A model generated the notes under the pieces. That model had not been told where the DNA came from, ran no database searches, and saw only the letters and a list, made by a program, of their open reading frames with translations. A program made the translations under genes and the position numbers. Source: Candidatus Gastranaerophilales bacterium (lineage in GTDB: Bacteria > Cyanobacteriota > Vampirovibrionia > Gastranaerophilales > Gastranaerophilaceae). From it: DNA of 64,000 bases. Of this stretch, positions 43,105 through 51,766 are shown in pieces (position 1 is the first letter of the stretch; each line of letters starts with the position of its first letter). The DNA is taken from contig CALVEN010000004.1 of NCBI GenBank assembly GCA_944326585.1, positions 1-64,000 on the forward strand, written 5' to 3'.

Positions 43105-44637
43105 TTATTTCAATAATGACTCTGCTGACATTTCTTTCGGTTTATCAATACCCAAAAGTTCCAGAACAGTCGGCGCAATATTGCATAAAGCACCGTCGCC
43201 GGTTTGTTTCAATTCAACCCCCTCCGGCGCATTGATCAAAACAAACGGAACTTCATTTGTAGTATGCGCGGTTTGAGGTTTACCTGTTTCCGGATTTACC
43301 ATAACCTCGGAATTTCCGTGGTCAGCGGTCAAAAGCATGATAACACCGTGTTTTTTGCAAGCCTCAGCAATTTTTCCGACACATTCATCTACTGTATGAC
43401 AAGCCTTAACAGCCGCTTCAATTACACCTGTATGACCGACCATATCAGGGTTTGCAAAGTTTACTAAGATAAATCCGTATTCGGGATTGTCAATAGCTTT
43501 CAAAACATTTTCGCAAACCTCCGGCGCACTCATTTCAGGCTGCATATCATAAGTTGCGACTTTCGGCGACGGAACAAGCACACGGGTTTCATGAGGCTGC
43601 GGCTCATCAATTCCGCCGTTAAAGAAAAATGTAACATGCGCATATTTTTCTGTTTCGGCAGTTCTGAACTGTTTTATTCCGTTTGCCTCCAGAACATCAC
43701 CGAGAATATTTACGAGATGTTCTTTCGGGAAAGCTACAGGGTATGTAAAATCCTCATTATAGCTTGTCATAGTAATATAACAAATATTTTTGAGGATTTT
43801 TTTACGATTAAAGCCGTCAAAATCCGTAAAATTAATTGCCTTAGTAATTTCTCTTGCTCTATCGGGTCTGAAATTAAAGAAAATAATTGCATCATTATCG
43901 TGAATTCTTGATTCTTCGCCGCCTATAACCGTCGGAAGAACAAATTCATCGTTATCGCCTCTTGCATAAGACTGCTTAACGGCATCACATGCAGATGAGG
44001 CGTGTTCACCTTCTCCTAACAAAAGCGCGTTATAGCCTTTTTCAACTCTATCCCAGCGATTGTCCCTGTCCATAATATAATAACGGCCTATAACGGTTGC
44101 AATCGGAGGCAGATTGTATTTTTTAAGCTCATCTTCAATGGGCTGCAAAAACGTGCAGGCGCTTTGCGGAGGGGTATCGCGGCCGTCTAAAAACGCGTGT
44201 ACGTAAACTTTTTTCAAACCGTTATCAGCCGCAAGCTTAATCAAAGCCATAACATGCTCCAATGATGAATGCACGCCGCCGGTTGAAACAAGCCCGTAAA
44301 TATGAAGTGCGGAATCATTTTTCTTAACATGATTTACAGCCATCATAAATCTTTCGTTAGTAAAAAATGAACCGTCTTTTATAGCGTTATTTATTCTGGA
44401 CAAATCCTGATAAACAATTCTGCCGGCGCCCAAATTCAGGTGCCCGACTTCACTGTTACCCATTTGCCCCGCGGGCAGCCCGACGTATTCGCCGTCTGCA
44501 TGAAGTCTTATAAACTGTTCTTCTTTTTCTAATTTATCAACATGAACCGGATGGGCAAGCTTTGTTGCATCATATTCGGGGTGATTTTTGCTTATGCCCC
44601 AGCCGTCCATAATACATAACAATACTCTGTTTGACAT
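43105..44637 (-). CDS. gpmI: 2,3-bisphosphoglycerate-independent phosphoglycerate mutase
   Basis: 510 residues. Glycolytic interconversion of 3- and 2-phosphoglycerate; metal-dependent alkaline-phosphatase superfamily. LLCIMDGWGIS gives the first metal Asp, QMGNSEVGHLNLGAG holds the nucleophile Ser, HAFLDGRDTPP and the late LTADHGNSE complete the metal sites. Full length for the family. Upstream of the SNF2 gene in the same unit. Pyruvate kinase, two steps later in the pathway, is at 56.4 kb. Confidence 0.96.
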   Translation of the reverse strand: MSNRVLLCIMDGWGISKNHPEYDATKLAHPVHVDKLEKEEQFIRLHADGEYVGLPAGQMGNSEVGHLNLGAGRIVYQDLSRINNAIKDGSFFTNERFMMAVNHVKKNDSALHIYGLVSTGGVHSSLEHVMALIKLAADNGLKKVYVHAFLDGRDTPPQSACTFLQPIEDELKKYNLPPIATVIGRYYIMDRDNRWDRVEKGYNALLLGEGEHASSACDAVKQSYARGDNDEFVLPTVIGGEESRIHDNDAIIFFNFRPDRAREITKAINFTDFDGFNRKKILKNICYITMTSYNEDFTYPVAFPKEHLVNILGDVLEANGIKQFRTAETEKYAHVTFFFNGGIDEPQPHETRVLVPSPKVATYDMQPEMSAPEVCENVLKAIDNPEYGFILVNFANPDMVGHTGVIEAAVKACHTVDECVGKIAEACKKHGVIMLLTADHGNSEVMVNPETGKPQTAHTTNEVPFVLINAPEGVELKQTGDGALCNIAPTVLELLGIDKPKEMSAESLLK

Positions 44638-44664
44638 ATATCCCTTCTTTCGTACTATAGAGAA

Positions 44665-44693
44665 ATTTTAACAGGAACACGGCATAATTACAA
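44665..44693 (-). promoter_or_regulatory. Promoter of gpmI
   Basis: On the minus strand, -35 TTGTAA (44688-44693), 17-bp spacer, extended -10 TGTTAAAAT (44665-44670 hexamer). AGAAGGGAT precedes ATG 44637. Confidence 0.65.
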
Positions 44694-44701
44694 GTGGAAA
44701 A

Positions 44702-46990
44702 TTAATCAACGTCGACGGGTTCTCTAAGTATCTTTTCAATAGCTTCACGTGCTGTAAATACAAGGCTCTCCGGTATATTATCAATTGTAGTAAACTGTCT
44801 TAAAACATCCACAGTCCGCTTAAAAGCTCTTACGATATCACCTTCGCCCATGTCAATTTGTTCGGTAATAGTTTCCCACTCGGCGCCTTCAACCCACAAT
44901 TCAATTAACGAGCTGAAATACGGATTTATATACATCGGCGATTCAACGAGATGACGTTTTTGCACTTTGTCTATTTTGCGGCGGATGTTTCTGATAAGAT
45001 TAAGAGTTTTTCTGACAGTTTGGGAAAAAGGCAAATACGGAATATCAATCCTTAAATCCTCTGTCGTAACCGCACAAATTACGGCAGCTAATTGCGACGG
45101 GGTCAAACCTTCCAAGACATTGGAGAAAATAATTTCCGCGATATAAAGTTCATTTTCCGACCTTATTTGAGATGTTGTAACCCCTTTTGCAGTCGGAAAA
45201 TCATCTTTTAAATACCCGAAATCCGTCAAAACACTGCGGTGTGAGAGAAATTTGTTCCAGTAAATATCTCTCTGCCGCTCCATTTCTTTTTCAAGCCTTG
45301 CCTGACGAACTTCAATACGTCCTAGAACCTCTAAATTTTTAGCATGTTTTTTATACCTGTTGCAATTGTCGCAAGGATATGAATGCAGCTGTTCAAGAAG
45401 CAGCCTGTTACTGTCGCGAAAAGCGATAACTTCATCCGACAACGGACGCTTTTTAGCCTGTTCCTGCTTGCAGATTTTTTTATAAGTGAGCCTGTTTTGG
45501 ACGTACAAATGCCGCATTTTGTCGTATTTAAGAAATTCTTCATCAGAAATCTTATGCGGACATGCAAAAGTTCTCTCTGCACGCTCTTTTTCGTTAATCT
45601 CAAACTGTTTTAACAGAGGCTGTAAACGCGATCCAGCAGAATAATACCCGAAACTTTTTAAAATAAGTTCTTTTGATTCCTCAAGGCTGAACCTTTGCAG
45701 CAAATTCAAAACCATAGAATAACTCGGGGAAAAACGGCTTTCCAGAGGATTAGCATCACTCAGGACAAGTTCAGCAACTTCTTCCGGAGATTGAAAAGGG
45801 GTGCCGACAATCGTTACATAACCGATTTCATCCATTCCTCTGCGTCCCGCACGTCCTGACATCTGTAAAAATTCACTTGCAGTAAGCATTCTGTGACCGC
45901 TGTCCGTTCTTTTACTGGTTGAACTTATTACAGTAGAACGCGCCGGCATATTAATCCCTGCCGCAAGCGTTTCCGTTGCAAAAACAACTTTAATCAAACC
46001 TTTTTGGAATAACTTTTCCACAAGATTTTTCCAGGCAGGCAAAAGTCCGGCATGGTGCGACGCAACTCCTTGCAACAGATATTCAATGTGCTTGTTGCCG
46101 TATAAATGCGGATTTTCAGCTATGTAATCATCCACAAACTGCCTGATTTGAGCCTGTTCACCGGGAGTAACAAGCCCGAGCGACGCGCATTTTTCCATCT
46201 GCTCATCACATTTTTTTCGTGAAAAAGTAAAGTAAATTGCAGGCAGCATATCCTCGGCTGCCAAATTTCTTATAACATCTTTTACCGGAGATTTTTGCTT
46301 ATTTTTACCATGTTTACCCCATGCATGCTTTTCGGGCTTAATTTTTTTATTCAACTGACCGCTCGGAGTGAATAACGGAAGCAGTTTATTCGGCTGAGAA
46401 CTGTCAAAATAATAAAATTTCAAAGGTACCGGGCGAAAATCAGTATCCACAAGCTCGGTTTTTGAATGAACCGTATTAATCCAATTAGTCAGTTCATCGG
46501 CATTAGCGACAGTTGCCGAAAGAGCAATAATCTGGACATTTGTCGGGCAATAGATTATACTCTCCTCCCAAACAGTTCCCCTCTGTTCGTCGTTCATATA
46601 GTGAACCTCATCCAGAACAACATATTTCACATCTTTCAAATTGTCCGCAACAGCACCGAAATTTGTTCCGTAAAGCATGTTTCGGAAAACTTCGGTTGTC
46701 ATCACAACAATTTGACCGTTTCTGTTAATTGATGTATCGCCCGTCAAAAGTCCGACGTTATCCTGACCGTATTTTTGTCCGAAATCATAATATTTCTGGT
46801 TAGAAAGGGCTTTTAAAGGTGTTGTATAAAAAATTCTTTTTCCCTCTGCCAAAGCTCTGTGAATAGCGTGCTCTGCAATAACTGTTTTGCCTGCCCCTGT
46901 CGGTGCGCAAACCACAACACTTTTGCCGGCATCAATAAAATTACAGGCATCTTTTTGAAAATCATCCAGTTCAAAGGGAAATTCATACAT
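44702..46990 (-). CDS. Ski2/Mtr4-like superfamily 2 RNA helicase
   Basis: 762 residues. Begins with FELDDFQKDACNFIDAG and Walker A CAPTGAGKTVIAEHA (about 28-42); the box II is DEVHYMND (DEVH), motif III ALSATVANADE. Later FATETLAAGINMPARSTV and QMSGRAGRRGMDEIGYVT are Ski2 signatures. The C-terminal DSHCT-like domain is helical (IDKVQKRHLVESPMYINPYF). Such proteins are common in cyanobacteria and actinobacteria and are thought to act in RNA turnover. It has its own promoter, and gpmI lies 64 bases downstream. Confidence 0.92.
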   Translation of the reverse strand: MYEFPFELDDFQKDACNFIDAGKSVVVCAPTGAGKTVIAEHAIHRALAEGKRIFYTTPLKALSNQKYYDFGQKYGQDNVGLLTGDTSINRNGQIVVMTTEVFRNMLYGTNFGAVADNLKDVKYVVLDEVHYMNDEQRGTVWEESIIYCPTNVQIIALSATVANADELTNWINTVHSKTELVDTDFRPVPLKFYYFDSSQPNKLLPLFTPSGQLNKKIKPEKHAWGKHGKNKQKSPVKDVIRNLAAEDMLPAIYFTFSRKKCDEQMEKCASLGLVTPGEQAQIRQFVDDYIAENPHLYGNKHIEYLLQGVASHHAGLLPAWKNLVEKLFQKGLIKVVFATETLAAGINMPARSTVISSTSKRTDSGHRMLTASEFLQMSGRAGRRGMDEIGYVTIVGTPFQSPEEVAELVLSDANPLESRFSPSYSMVLNLLQRFSLEESKELILKSFGYYSAGSRLQPLLKQFEINEKERAERTFACPHKISDEEFLKYDKMRHLYVQNRLTYKKICKQEQAKKRPLSDEVIAFRDSNRLLLEQLHSYPCDNCNRYKKHAKNLEVLGRIEVRQARLEKEMERQRDIYWNKFLSHRSVLTDFGYLKDDFPTAKGVTTSQIRSENELYIAEIIFSNVLEGLTPSQLAAVICAVTTEDLRIDIPYLPFSQTVRKTLNLIRNIRRKIDKVQKRHLVESPMYINPYFSSLIELWVEGAEWETITEQIDMGEGDIVRAFKRTVDVLRQFTTIDNIPESLVFTAREAIEKILREPVDVD

Positions 46991-47010
46991 AGCAAACTAT
47001 CCTTACCGCT

Positions 47011-47039
47011 ATTATGCCATGAATTCAACGCTTTGTAAA
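47011..47039 (-). promoter_or_regulatory. Promoter of Ski2-like helicase gene
   Basis: On the minus strand, -35 TTTACA (47034-47039), 17-bp spacer, extended -10 TGGCATAAT (hexamer 47011-47016). Confidence 0.6.
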
Positions 47040-47049
47040 ATATTTAACA

Positions 47050-47835
47050 TTAAAATTTTATCGGGTACCAATCAGGGATTTCCCAGTTGTTACGTTTGAC
47101 AGCTTCAGCACAGGTATGTCCCCTGCCCGACATTGAACAATCTTCACGAACTTCTTCATCAGTAAGATCAAAACCTTTCGGAAATACAGATTTACCGTAT
47201 TTATAATTAAATATAAATACGTCTTGTCCGTATCTGTTTGGGCCATTTGAACCGTTTAAATCAACTATTATTGTAGAAGAATTCGGATTAATTGACCAAT
47301 CGGCGTCGTTAATAGTATACAAGGCTACAGTATATAATATACCGTCATTAGTCAAAAATGCTTTTCTGCCGGTACCGGTAACGAGAAGAGAATCATATCC
47401 GCCGTTTGGTCTTGTAAAAGGAACACTTTTACTGTATCCGCAATCTGCATAAGTATCGCATTCTTTCGCAACTCTAAAATAAGGCTTCCAATAGGTTTCA
47501 TAAAATTTATTTACATTCTGAGCAGTCGGCTCAAAACCTGCGGTGCCGTTTTCAGCCTGCGATGTCATAAATGCCTGAGCCAAAGTCGAATTAACCTTTT
47601 TTAACTGAGTAACAACGACATTTTTTCTGTAGTTTGAAATAAGAGTCGGTATTGTCATGGCTGCCACAATGCCGATGATGCCCAATGTTATCAAGATTTC
47701 TGCCAGAGTAAATGCGACTTTTTTGGAAGATACTAAGTTACTAAGGCAGTAAGGCACTAAGTGTTTACTGTGAGCTTCACTCCCTGATCTGTCATGCTGA
47801 ACTCGTTTCAGGGTCTCTGATTTATAATTCATCAT
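47050..47835 (-). CDS. Type II/IV pilin-like prepilin with repeat-derived long leader
   Basis: 261 residues. The prepilin signature KKVAFTLAEILITLGIIGIVAAM (read in two parts: KKVAFTLAE, then the hydrophobic helix) places the peptidase site after Ala 41, giving an unusually long 41-residue leader and Ala instead of the usual Gly at -1. The mature protein has the invariant Glu 5. Its globular part has Cys in ECDTYADCG and EDCSMSGRGHTC. The leader is encoded by two interspersed repeat elements. Start is M1/M2 (ATGATG) because no later in-frame ATG or ribosome site exists, and a perfect promoter lies six bases upstream. No assembly genes are nearby; it is likely a minor pilin or pseudopilin. Confidence 0.85.
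   Translation of the reverse strand: MMNYKSETLKRVQHDRSGSEAHSKHLVPYCLSNLVSSKKVAFTLAEILITLGIIGIVAAMTIPTLISNYRKNVVVTQLKKVNSTLAQAFMTSQAENGTAGFEPTAQNVNKFYETYWKPYFRVAKECDTYADCGYSKSVPFTRPNGGYDSLLVTGTGRKAFLTNDGILYTVALYTINDADWSINPNSSTIIVDLNGSNGPNRYGQDVFIFNYKYGKSVFPKGFDLTDEEVREDCSMSGRGHTCAEAVKRNNWEIPDWYPIKF
47731..47765. repeat. Interspersed repeat inside the prepilin leader, CTTAGT-type arm 1
   Basis: TACTAAGTTACTAAGGCAGT and following bases form one arm of an inverted repeat whose other arm is at 47914-47951. It encodes leader residues HLVPYCLSNLVS of the prepilin. It is built from related CTAAG/CTTAG units. Confidence 0.7.
47790..47820. repeat. GTCATGCTGA-type interspersed repeat inside the prepilin leader
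   Basis: GTCATGCTGAACTCGTTTCA followed by GGGTCTC; the core CTGAA-ACGAG-TTCAG forms a hairpin. It shares the outer pattern GTCAT-S-CTGA...RGGRTCTC with the element at 8267-8299. It encodes leader residues ETLKRVQHD. Confidence 0.65.
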
Positions 47836-47841
47836 ATTAGA

Positions 47842-47870
47842 ATTATAATTTATTTCGGGGGTTGTGTCAA
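47842..47870 (-). promoter_or_regulatory. Perfect consensus promoter of prepilin gene, leaderless
   Basis: On the minus strand, -35 TTGACA (47865-47870), 17-bp spacer, -10 TATAAT (47842-47847): all 12 positions match consensus. The ATG at 47835 is six bases past the -10, so transcription should begin at the start codon. Confidence 0.8.
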
Positions 47871-47913
47871 TTCTTTTTGTAATGCGTTGGTCTGATTTAC
47901 TAATCCGAATGTT

Positions 47914-47951
47914 ACCTCTTAGTGCCTTACTGCCATAGTATCTTAGTAACT
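47914..47951. repeat. CTTAGT-type repeat, arm 2
   Basis: CTCTTAGTGCCTTACTGCC with the following ATAGTATCTTAGTAAC is an inverted, slightly diverged copy of the arm at 47731-47765. The prepilin promoter lies between the two arms. Confidence 0.7.
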
Positions 47952-48002
47952 TTACTAAACCAATATCGCCAAAACCCTTGTTCTGTCTATCTAGGAGAGT
48001 CG

Positions 48003-48011
48003 CCCCCCCCC
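48003..48011. repeat. Run of nine C
   Basis: A homopolymer C9 in an A/T-rich genome, in the 219-bp gap between serS and the prepilin gene, 44 bases past the serS stop. Confidence 0.8.
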
Positions 48012-48054
48012 GAGATTTTTAAGACATCTTTTCATATATACTTCCTCCTCTCAA

Positions 48055-49323
48055 CTACTTGATTATATCAAAGCCTGTATATTTGCGCAAGACTTCCGGA
48101 ATGACAATTGAACCGTCTGCTTGCTGATAATTTTCAACAATAGCTGCAAAAGTTCTGCCGACCGCAAGTCCGGAACCGTTAATTGTATGAACAAACTGGG
48201 TTTTGCCGGTTGCTTTATCGCGGTATCTGATATTCGCGCGTCTTGCCTGATAATCACCGTAATTTGAACAGCTTGAAATTTCTTTATAAGTTCCGTAAGA
48301 CGGCATCCAAACTTCCAAATCCCAGCATTTATTGGCACTGAAACCGATATCAGCCGTACATAAAGCTTCTCGGCGGTAAGGAAGTTCCAATAATTGAAGC
48401 ATTTTTTCAGCATCTTCGGTTAATTTTTCATGCTCATCTTTACTTGTCTGAGGCGTACAAAGTTTAACCAGTTCTACCTTATTGAACTGATGGACTCTGA
48501 TTAAGCCTCTTGTATCTTTTCCTGCAGAACCGGCTTCGCGTCTAAAGCACGGAGTGTAAGCCGTCATATACATCGGGAGTTGATCTTCAGACAAAATTTC
48601 ACCCGCATAAATATTTGTAACAGGTACTTCTGCTGTCGGAATTAAGTACAAATCTTCATCAACACATTTATACATATCTTCCGCGAATTTAGGCAGTTGT
48701 CCGGTACCGGTCATGGTTGCGGCATTTGCCATAAAAGGCGGTAAAATTTCCTCATAACCTTGTTCGCCAGTATGATAATCCAGAAAAAAGTTTATAATTG
48801 CGCGTTCAAGCTTTGCACCGAGTCCGCGATAAAGCGTAAATCTGCTCTGAGAAAGCTTTACACCGCGTTCAAAATCAACAAGTTTCTTTTCTTCGCAAAT
48901 ATCCCAGTGTGGCTTAAATTCAAAATCGAATTTTCTCGGCTCACCCCATTTGTAAACTTCAACGTTATCGTCTTCTGACGCGCCGATTGGAGTTGTTTCG
49001 TCAGGAATATTCGGGATATGCAGCAGTAAATCTTTTTGTCTCTCATCCAATATCGATTGCTTATCTTCAAGTTCCTTGATATCTTCCCCGATTTTACGAA
49101 CATCTTCTTGAATTGCGTCGGTATTTTCGCCTTTTTTCTTTAATTCACCTATTTTTTGGGATTCAGCTTTACGTTTTGCACGCAAATCGTCCGCTAAAGT
49201 TTGAATTTTACGGCGTTCAACGTCAATTTCTATAACTTCATCTATCGATAATTCGGGGTTTCTGCGTTTTAAAAGTTCGTTTATTTTTTCGGGATTTTCT
49301 CTTATTAATTTGATATCAAGCAT
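48055..49323 (-). CDS. serS: Serine-tRNA ligase
   Basis: 422 residues. N-terminal tRNA-binding coiled coil (about 30-100; long Lys/Glu helices), then a class II catalytic core. Motif 2 reads [21 protein letters not shown], and motif 3 lies in [18 protein letters not shown]. Other family parts: [15 protein letters not shown] and [11 protein letters not shown]. Charges tRNA-Ser. Transcribed alone from its own promoter. I looked for a T-box leader and see none. Confidence 0.97.
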   Translation of the reverse strand: MLDIKLIRENPEKINELLKRRNPELSIDEVIEIDVERRKIQTLADDLRAKRKAESQKIGELKKKGENTDAIQEDVRKIGEDIKELEDKQSILDERQKDLLLHIPNIPDETTPIGASEDDNVEVYKWGEPRKFDFEFKPHWDICEEKKLVDFERGVKLSQSRFTLYRGLGAKLERAIINFFLDYHTGEQGYEEILPPFMANAATMTGTGQLPKFAEDMYKCVDEDLYLIPTAEVPVTNIYAGEILSEDQLPMYMTAYTPCFRREAGSAGKDTRGLIRVHQFNKVELVKLCTPQTSKDEHEKLTEDAEKMLQLLELPYRREALCTADIGFSANKCWDLEVWMPSYGTYKEISSCSNYGDYQARRANIRYRDKATGKTQFVHTINGSGLAVGRTFAAIVENYQQADGSIVIPEVLRKYTGFDIIK

Positions 49324-49351
49324 CTTGAACCTCTTTCTTACTACACAGAAT

Positions 49352-49380
49352 ATTCTAATTTAAATAAAAGTTATAATCAA
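49352..49380 (-). promoter_or_regulatory. Promoter of serS
   Basis: On the minus strand, -35 TTGATT (49375-49380), 17-bp spacer, -10 TAGAAT (49352-49357). AGAGGTT precedes ATG 49323. Confidence 0.65.
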
Positions 49381-49463
49381 GAGAAAATTATCAAAAACTC
49401 AATCCAAAGATTGATAGACATTTACAAAAAAATGCGAATAATATAACATGAAGGGATATGTAT

Positions 49464-49787
49464 ATGTTCAAAAAACTCGCACAACGTTTAAGAGATTACA
49501 GTACAAAAACAAACACCGCACCGCAGACATTGCCGTTCGGAGATATTTTTATAACACCAAAAAATGAATATCTGAAAGACATGACCAAAAAAGCGGTTGA
49601 GCTTTATGAAAAACAAACAGATATAAGTAATTTTTCAAAACTTGTGCTATCAAATCCCGAAAACAAATCCCATAATGATATGGTTAAAAAACTTTTTGAT
49701 GACGGCGTTGCAGATCCTTTTGTGGATGAAAAGCTTGCTGACCTTGCAAACAATCAAAAATTTCTTAGAGATTTAGGATTGTTATAA
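49464..49787 (+). CDS. Small hypothetical protein with PFGD motif
   Basis: Not recognised. 107 residues from ATG 49464, which has AAGGG eight bases upstream; the ATG at 49458 is too close. The N-terminus is basic and polar (FKKLAQRLRDYSTKTNTAPQ), then TLPFGDIFITPKNEY, which resembles the polar-stretch + FG tag of other proteins here. The rest is helical and charged, with no membrane helix. Its stop overlaps the converging isocitrate dehydrogenase stop by 6 bases. Confidence 0.6.
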   Translation: MFKKLAQRLRDYSTKTNTAPQTLPFGDIFITPKNEYLKDMTKKAVELYEKQTDISNFSKLVLSNPENKSHNDMVKKLFDDGVADPFVDEKLADLANNQKFLRDLGLL

Positions 49788-50774
49788 GTTTTCAATAACT
49801 TTTTGTGTAAACTCTGTAGTTGTTGCATTTCCGCCCAAATCGGCCGTTTTAATATTTTGAGAAAGAGTTTTGAATAAAGCACGTTCAATTTTTTCTGCGC
49901 AAGAATTTTCGCCGATATATCTAAGCATTTCAACAGCTGACAACAAAAGCGCCGTCGGATTAGCCTTATTTTGACCTTTAATATCCGGAGCAGAACCGTG
50001 AACCGGCTCGAATACAGCACAATCATCACCGATATTAGCCCCTTGCGCAACACCTAAGCCGCCTATTAACCCGGCCGTCAAATCAGACACAATATCACCG
50101 TATAAATTAGGCATAACAAGCACATCAAATCTCGTCGGATCCTGTACAAGCTGCATACACAAATTATCAACTAAAATTTCACGTTTTTTAATTTGCGGAT
50201 AATTTTCTGCAACTTTTCTGTAACTTTCCAAAAACAAACCGTCAGACAGCTTCATAATATTTGCTTTCGTAACAACGCAAACTTCATGTCTGTTATTTTT
50301 AAGAGCATAATCAAAGGCGAATTTACAAATTCTCTCGGATGCTCCGCGCGTAATAATCTTGATGCTTTCAGCGGTATCACCGTCTTTCATATGTTCAATT
50401 CCCGCATACAAATCTTCCGTATTTTCACGCACAACAACAAGATCCACATTTTCAAAACGGGTTTTAACATTCGGAAGATTTTTACACGGTCTTAAATTAA
50501 CATACAAATCCAAATCTTTCCTGAGCTGCACATTAACAGATCTGAACCCTTTACCGATAGGTGTTGTAACAGGAGCCTTCAATGCCACTTTATTTTTACG
50601 TATAGAAGCAATCACGCGTTCAGGTAAAGGTGTACCCTCAACCTCTACAACCTCAGCCCCGGCTGTTTGGATATCCCAATCAATTTCAAGCCCGCTTGCC
50701 TTTATAATTTTCATCACTGCATCGCATATCTCAGGACCGATTCCGTCGCCGTTAATCAAGGTTATTGTACGCAT
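49782..50774 (-). CDS. NAD-type isocitrate dehydrogenase (beta-decarboxylating family)
   Basis: 330 residues. The start ITLINGDGIGPEI is the family's substrate loop. FRSVNVQLRKDLDLYVNLRP (about 77-96) holds Ser 79 and Asn 81, at the S-x-N positions that recognise isocitrate; isopropylmalate enzymes differ there. The cofactor loop HGSAPDIKGQNKANP has Asp-Ile where NADP enzymes have Lys-Tyr, which suggests NAD. Metal Asp residues are in NLYGDIVSDL. Homoisocitrate dehydrogenase remains possible. With the synthase-like and aconitase-like genes at 14.5-17.1 kb it could complete synthesis of 2-oxoglutarate. Strong site AAAGGAGG before the ATG. Confidence 0.85.
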   Translation of the reverse strand: MRTITLINGDGIGPEICDAVMKIIKASGLEIDWDIQTAGAEVVEVEGTPLPERVIASIRKNKVALKAPVTTPIGKGFRSVNVQLRKDLDLYVNLRPCKNLPNVKTRFENVDLVVVRENTEDLYAGIEHMKDGDTAESIKIITRGASERICKFAFDYALKNNRHEVCVVTKANIMKLSDGLFLESYRKVAENYPQIKKREILVDNLCMQLVQDPTRFDVLVMPNLYGDIVSDLTAGLIGGLGVAQGANIGDDCAVFEPVHGSAPDIKGQNKANPTALLLSAVEMLRYIGENSCAEKIERALFKTLSQNIKTADLGGNATTTEFTQKVIENL

Positions 50775-50910
50775 ATAAAGCCTCCTTTATATTAATATTA
50801 CAACAAAAAAATATTACGAATTGTTAAGAAAAATTTTATTAATTTAGCAATCCAAAACACGCAAAATTTTTTATATAGGTAAGGTAGGTTATGTAAAAGG
50901 TAGGTTAATT

Positions 50911-51672
50911 ATGGGAATTGGAAGTATTGCCAGAATTGCAAGCAAAGGCTGGAATTATGCTGGAAGGTTAATTTTTGATGACAGGTTTGCAACAGAAATA
51001 ACCAAAAGCATAAAAAACCAACGTCAAATTTTGAAAGCATCGGGAAAAAATTCTTTTACCGGATTTCACAAACAGGTAAAAGATGCTTTTATAAGTGCAG
51101 AAAAAGCAACTAGCGATAAAAAAATTTTCCAGAGTTTAAAAGATTCATTAAAAAGCTATAAAACAGATGTTTCAGCACTCTGGAAAAGTGACAAAAAACT
51201 TTTTTCAAAAATCGGCGGGACGCTGAAAGGTCTTGGAAAACGCGCCCCCTTAATCGGTACTGCATTAATGGTTGCATTTGAACTGCCTAATATATTTAAA
51301 GCAACAAAAGAAGGCGGACTGATTAACGGCGCTGCAGAAACAGGCAAAAGTGCAGTAAGGATTGCGGCAGGCGTCGCATGCGGTGCTATAGGTACTGCGA
51401 TTTTAGGGCCGCTCGGAAGTATCCCCGGTTTCATTATAGGTGATCTGCTCGGGAAACTGGTTGTCGGCAAAAGTTATTCCGAAAAAAAGGCAGCACAAGA
51501 ACAAAAAATTGCGGAGATGACGGGAATGAACGGAATACCCGGTCAACAGACCACACCGTATCAAACCATTCCACAAATGCAAATGACAATGTCGCCTCAA
51601 GAACTTATGGCACTACAGCAAATGCTTTATAGTAACACCCAGCCGCAACCCCAATTAAATGTAACAGCATAA
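50911..51672 (+). CDS. Glycine-zipper protein of unknown function, paralogue 1
   Basis: Function unknown. 253 residues. A Lys-rich helical N-terminal half contains KNSFTGFHKQ at about 47-56 (an F-T-G motif, but internal). Then RAPLIGTALMVAFELPNIFKA and a Gly/Ala-rich hydrophobic region (about 145-190: AAGVACGAIGTAILGPLGSI) able to pack or cross membranes. The C-terminus is Gln/Met/Pro-rich. The segment hxhxxExPNhhKxxKE and the Gly-rich region recur in the next gene, so the two are paralogues. No signal peptide. A weak terminator separates them. Confidence 0.7.
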   Translation: MGIGSIARIASKGWNYAGRLIFDDRFATEITKSIKNQRQILKASGKNSFTGFHKQVKDAFISAEKATSDKKIFQSLKDSLKSYKTDVSALWKSDKKLFSKIGGTLKGLGKRAPLIGTALMVAFELPNIFKATKEGGLINGAAETGKSAVRIAAGVACGAIGTAILGPLGSIPGFIIGDLLGKLVVGKSYSEKKAAQEQKIAEMTGMNGIPGQQTTPYQTIPQMQMTMSPQELMALQQMLYSNTQPQPQLNVTA

Positions 51673-51697
51673 AGCCCGGATTATCCCGGGCTTTACA
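51671..51697 (+). terminator. Hairpin after paralogue 1
   Basis: AAAGCCCG/CGGGCTTT stem (51671-51694) with an 8-base loop. The T-run is short, so termination may be partial. Confidence 0.6.
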
Positions 51698-51766
51698 TTT
51701 CTTAACAAAAAACGCAATTTTAAAAACAAAAAAAACTTTATATAAATACGGGGAAAGGGGACCTTA

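Noticed and set aside
47836..48054. tRNA gene or insertion sequence near the C-run
   Set aside because: No cloverleaf, no transposase frame and no target-site duplication seen.
49324..49463. T-box or other riboswitch upstream of serS
   Set aside because: Only about 20 bases of leader after the predicted transcript start and no terminator/antiterminator pair.
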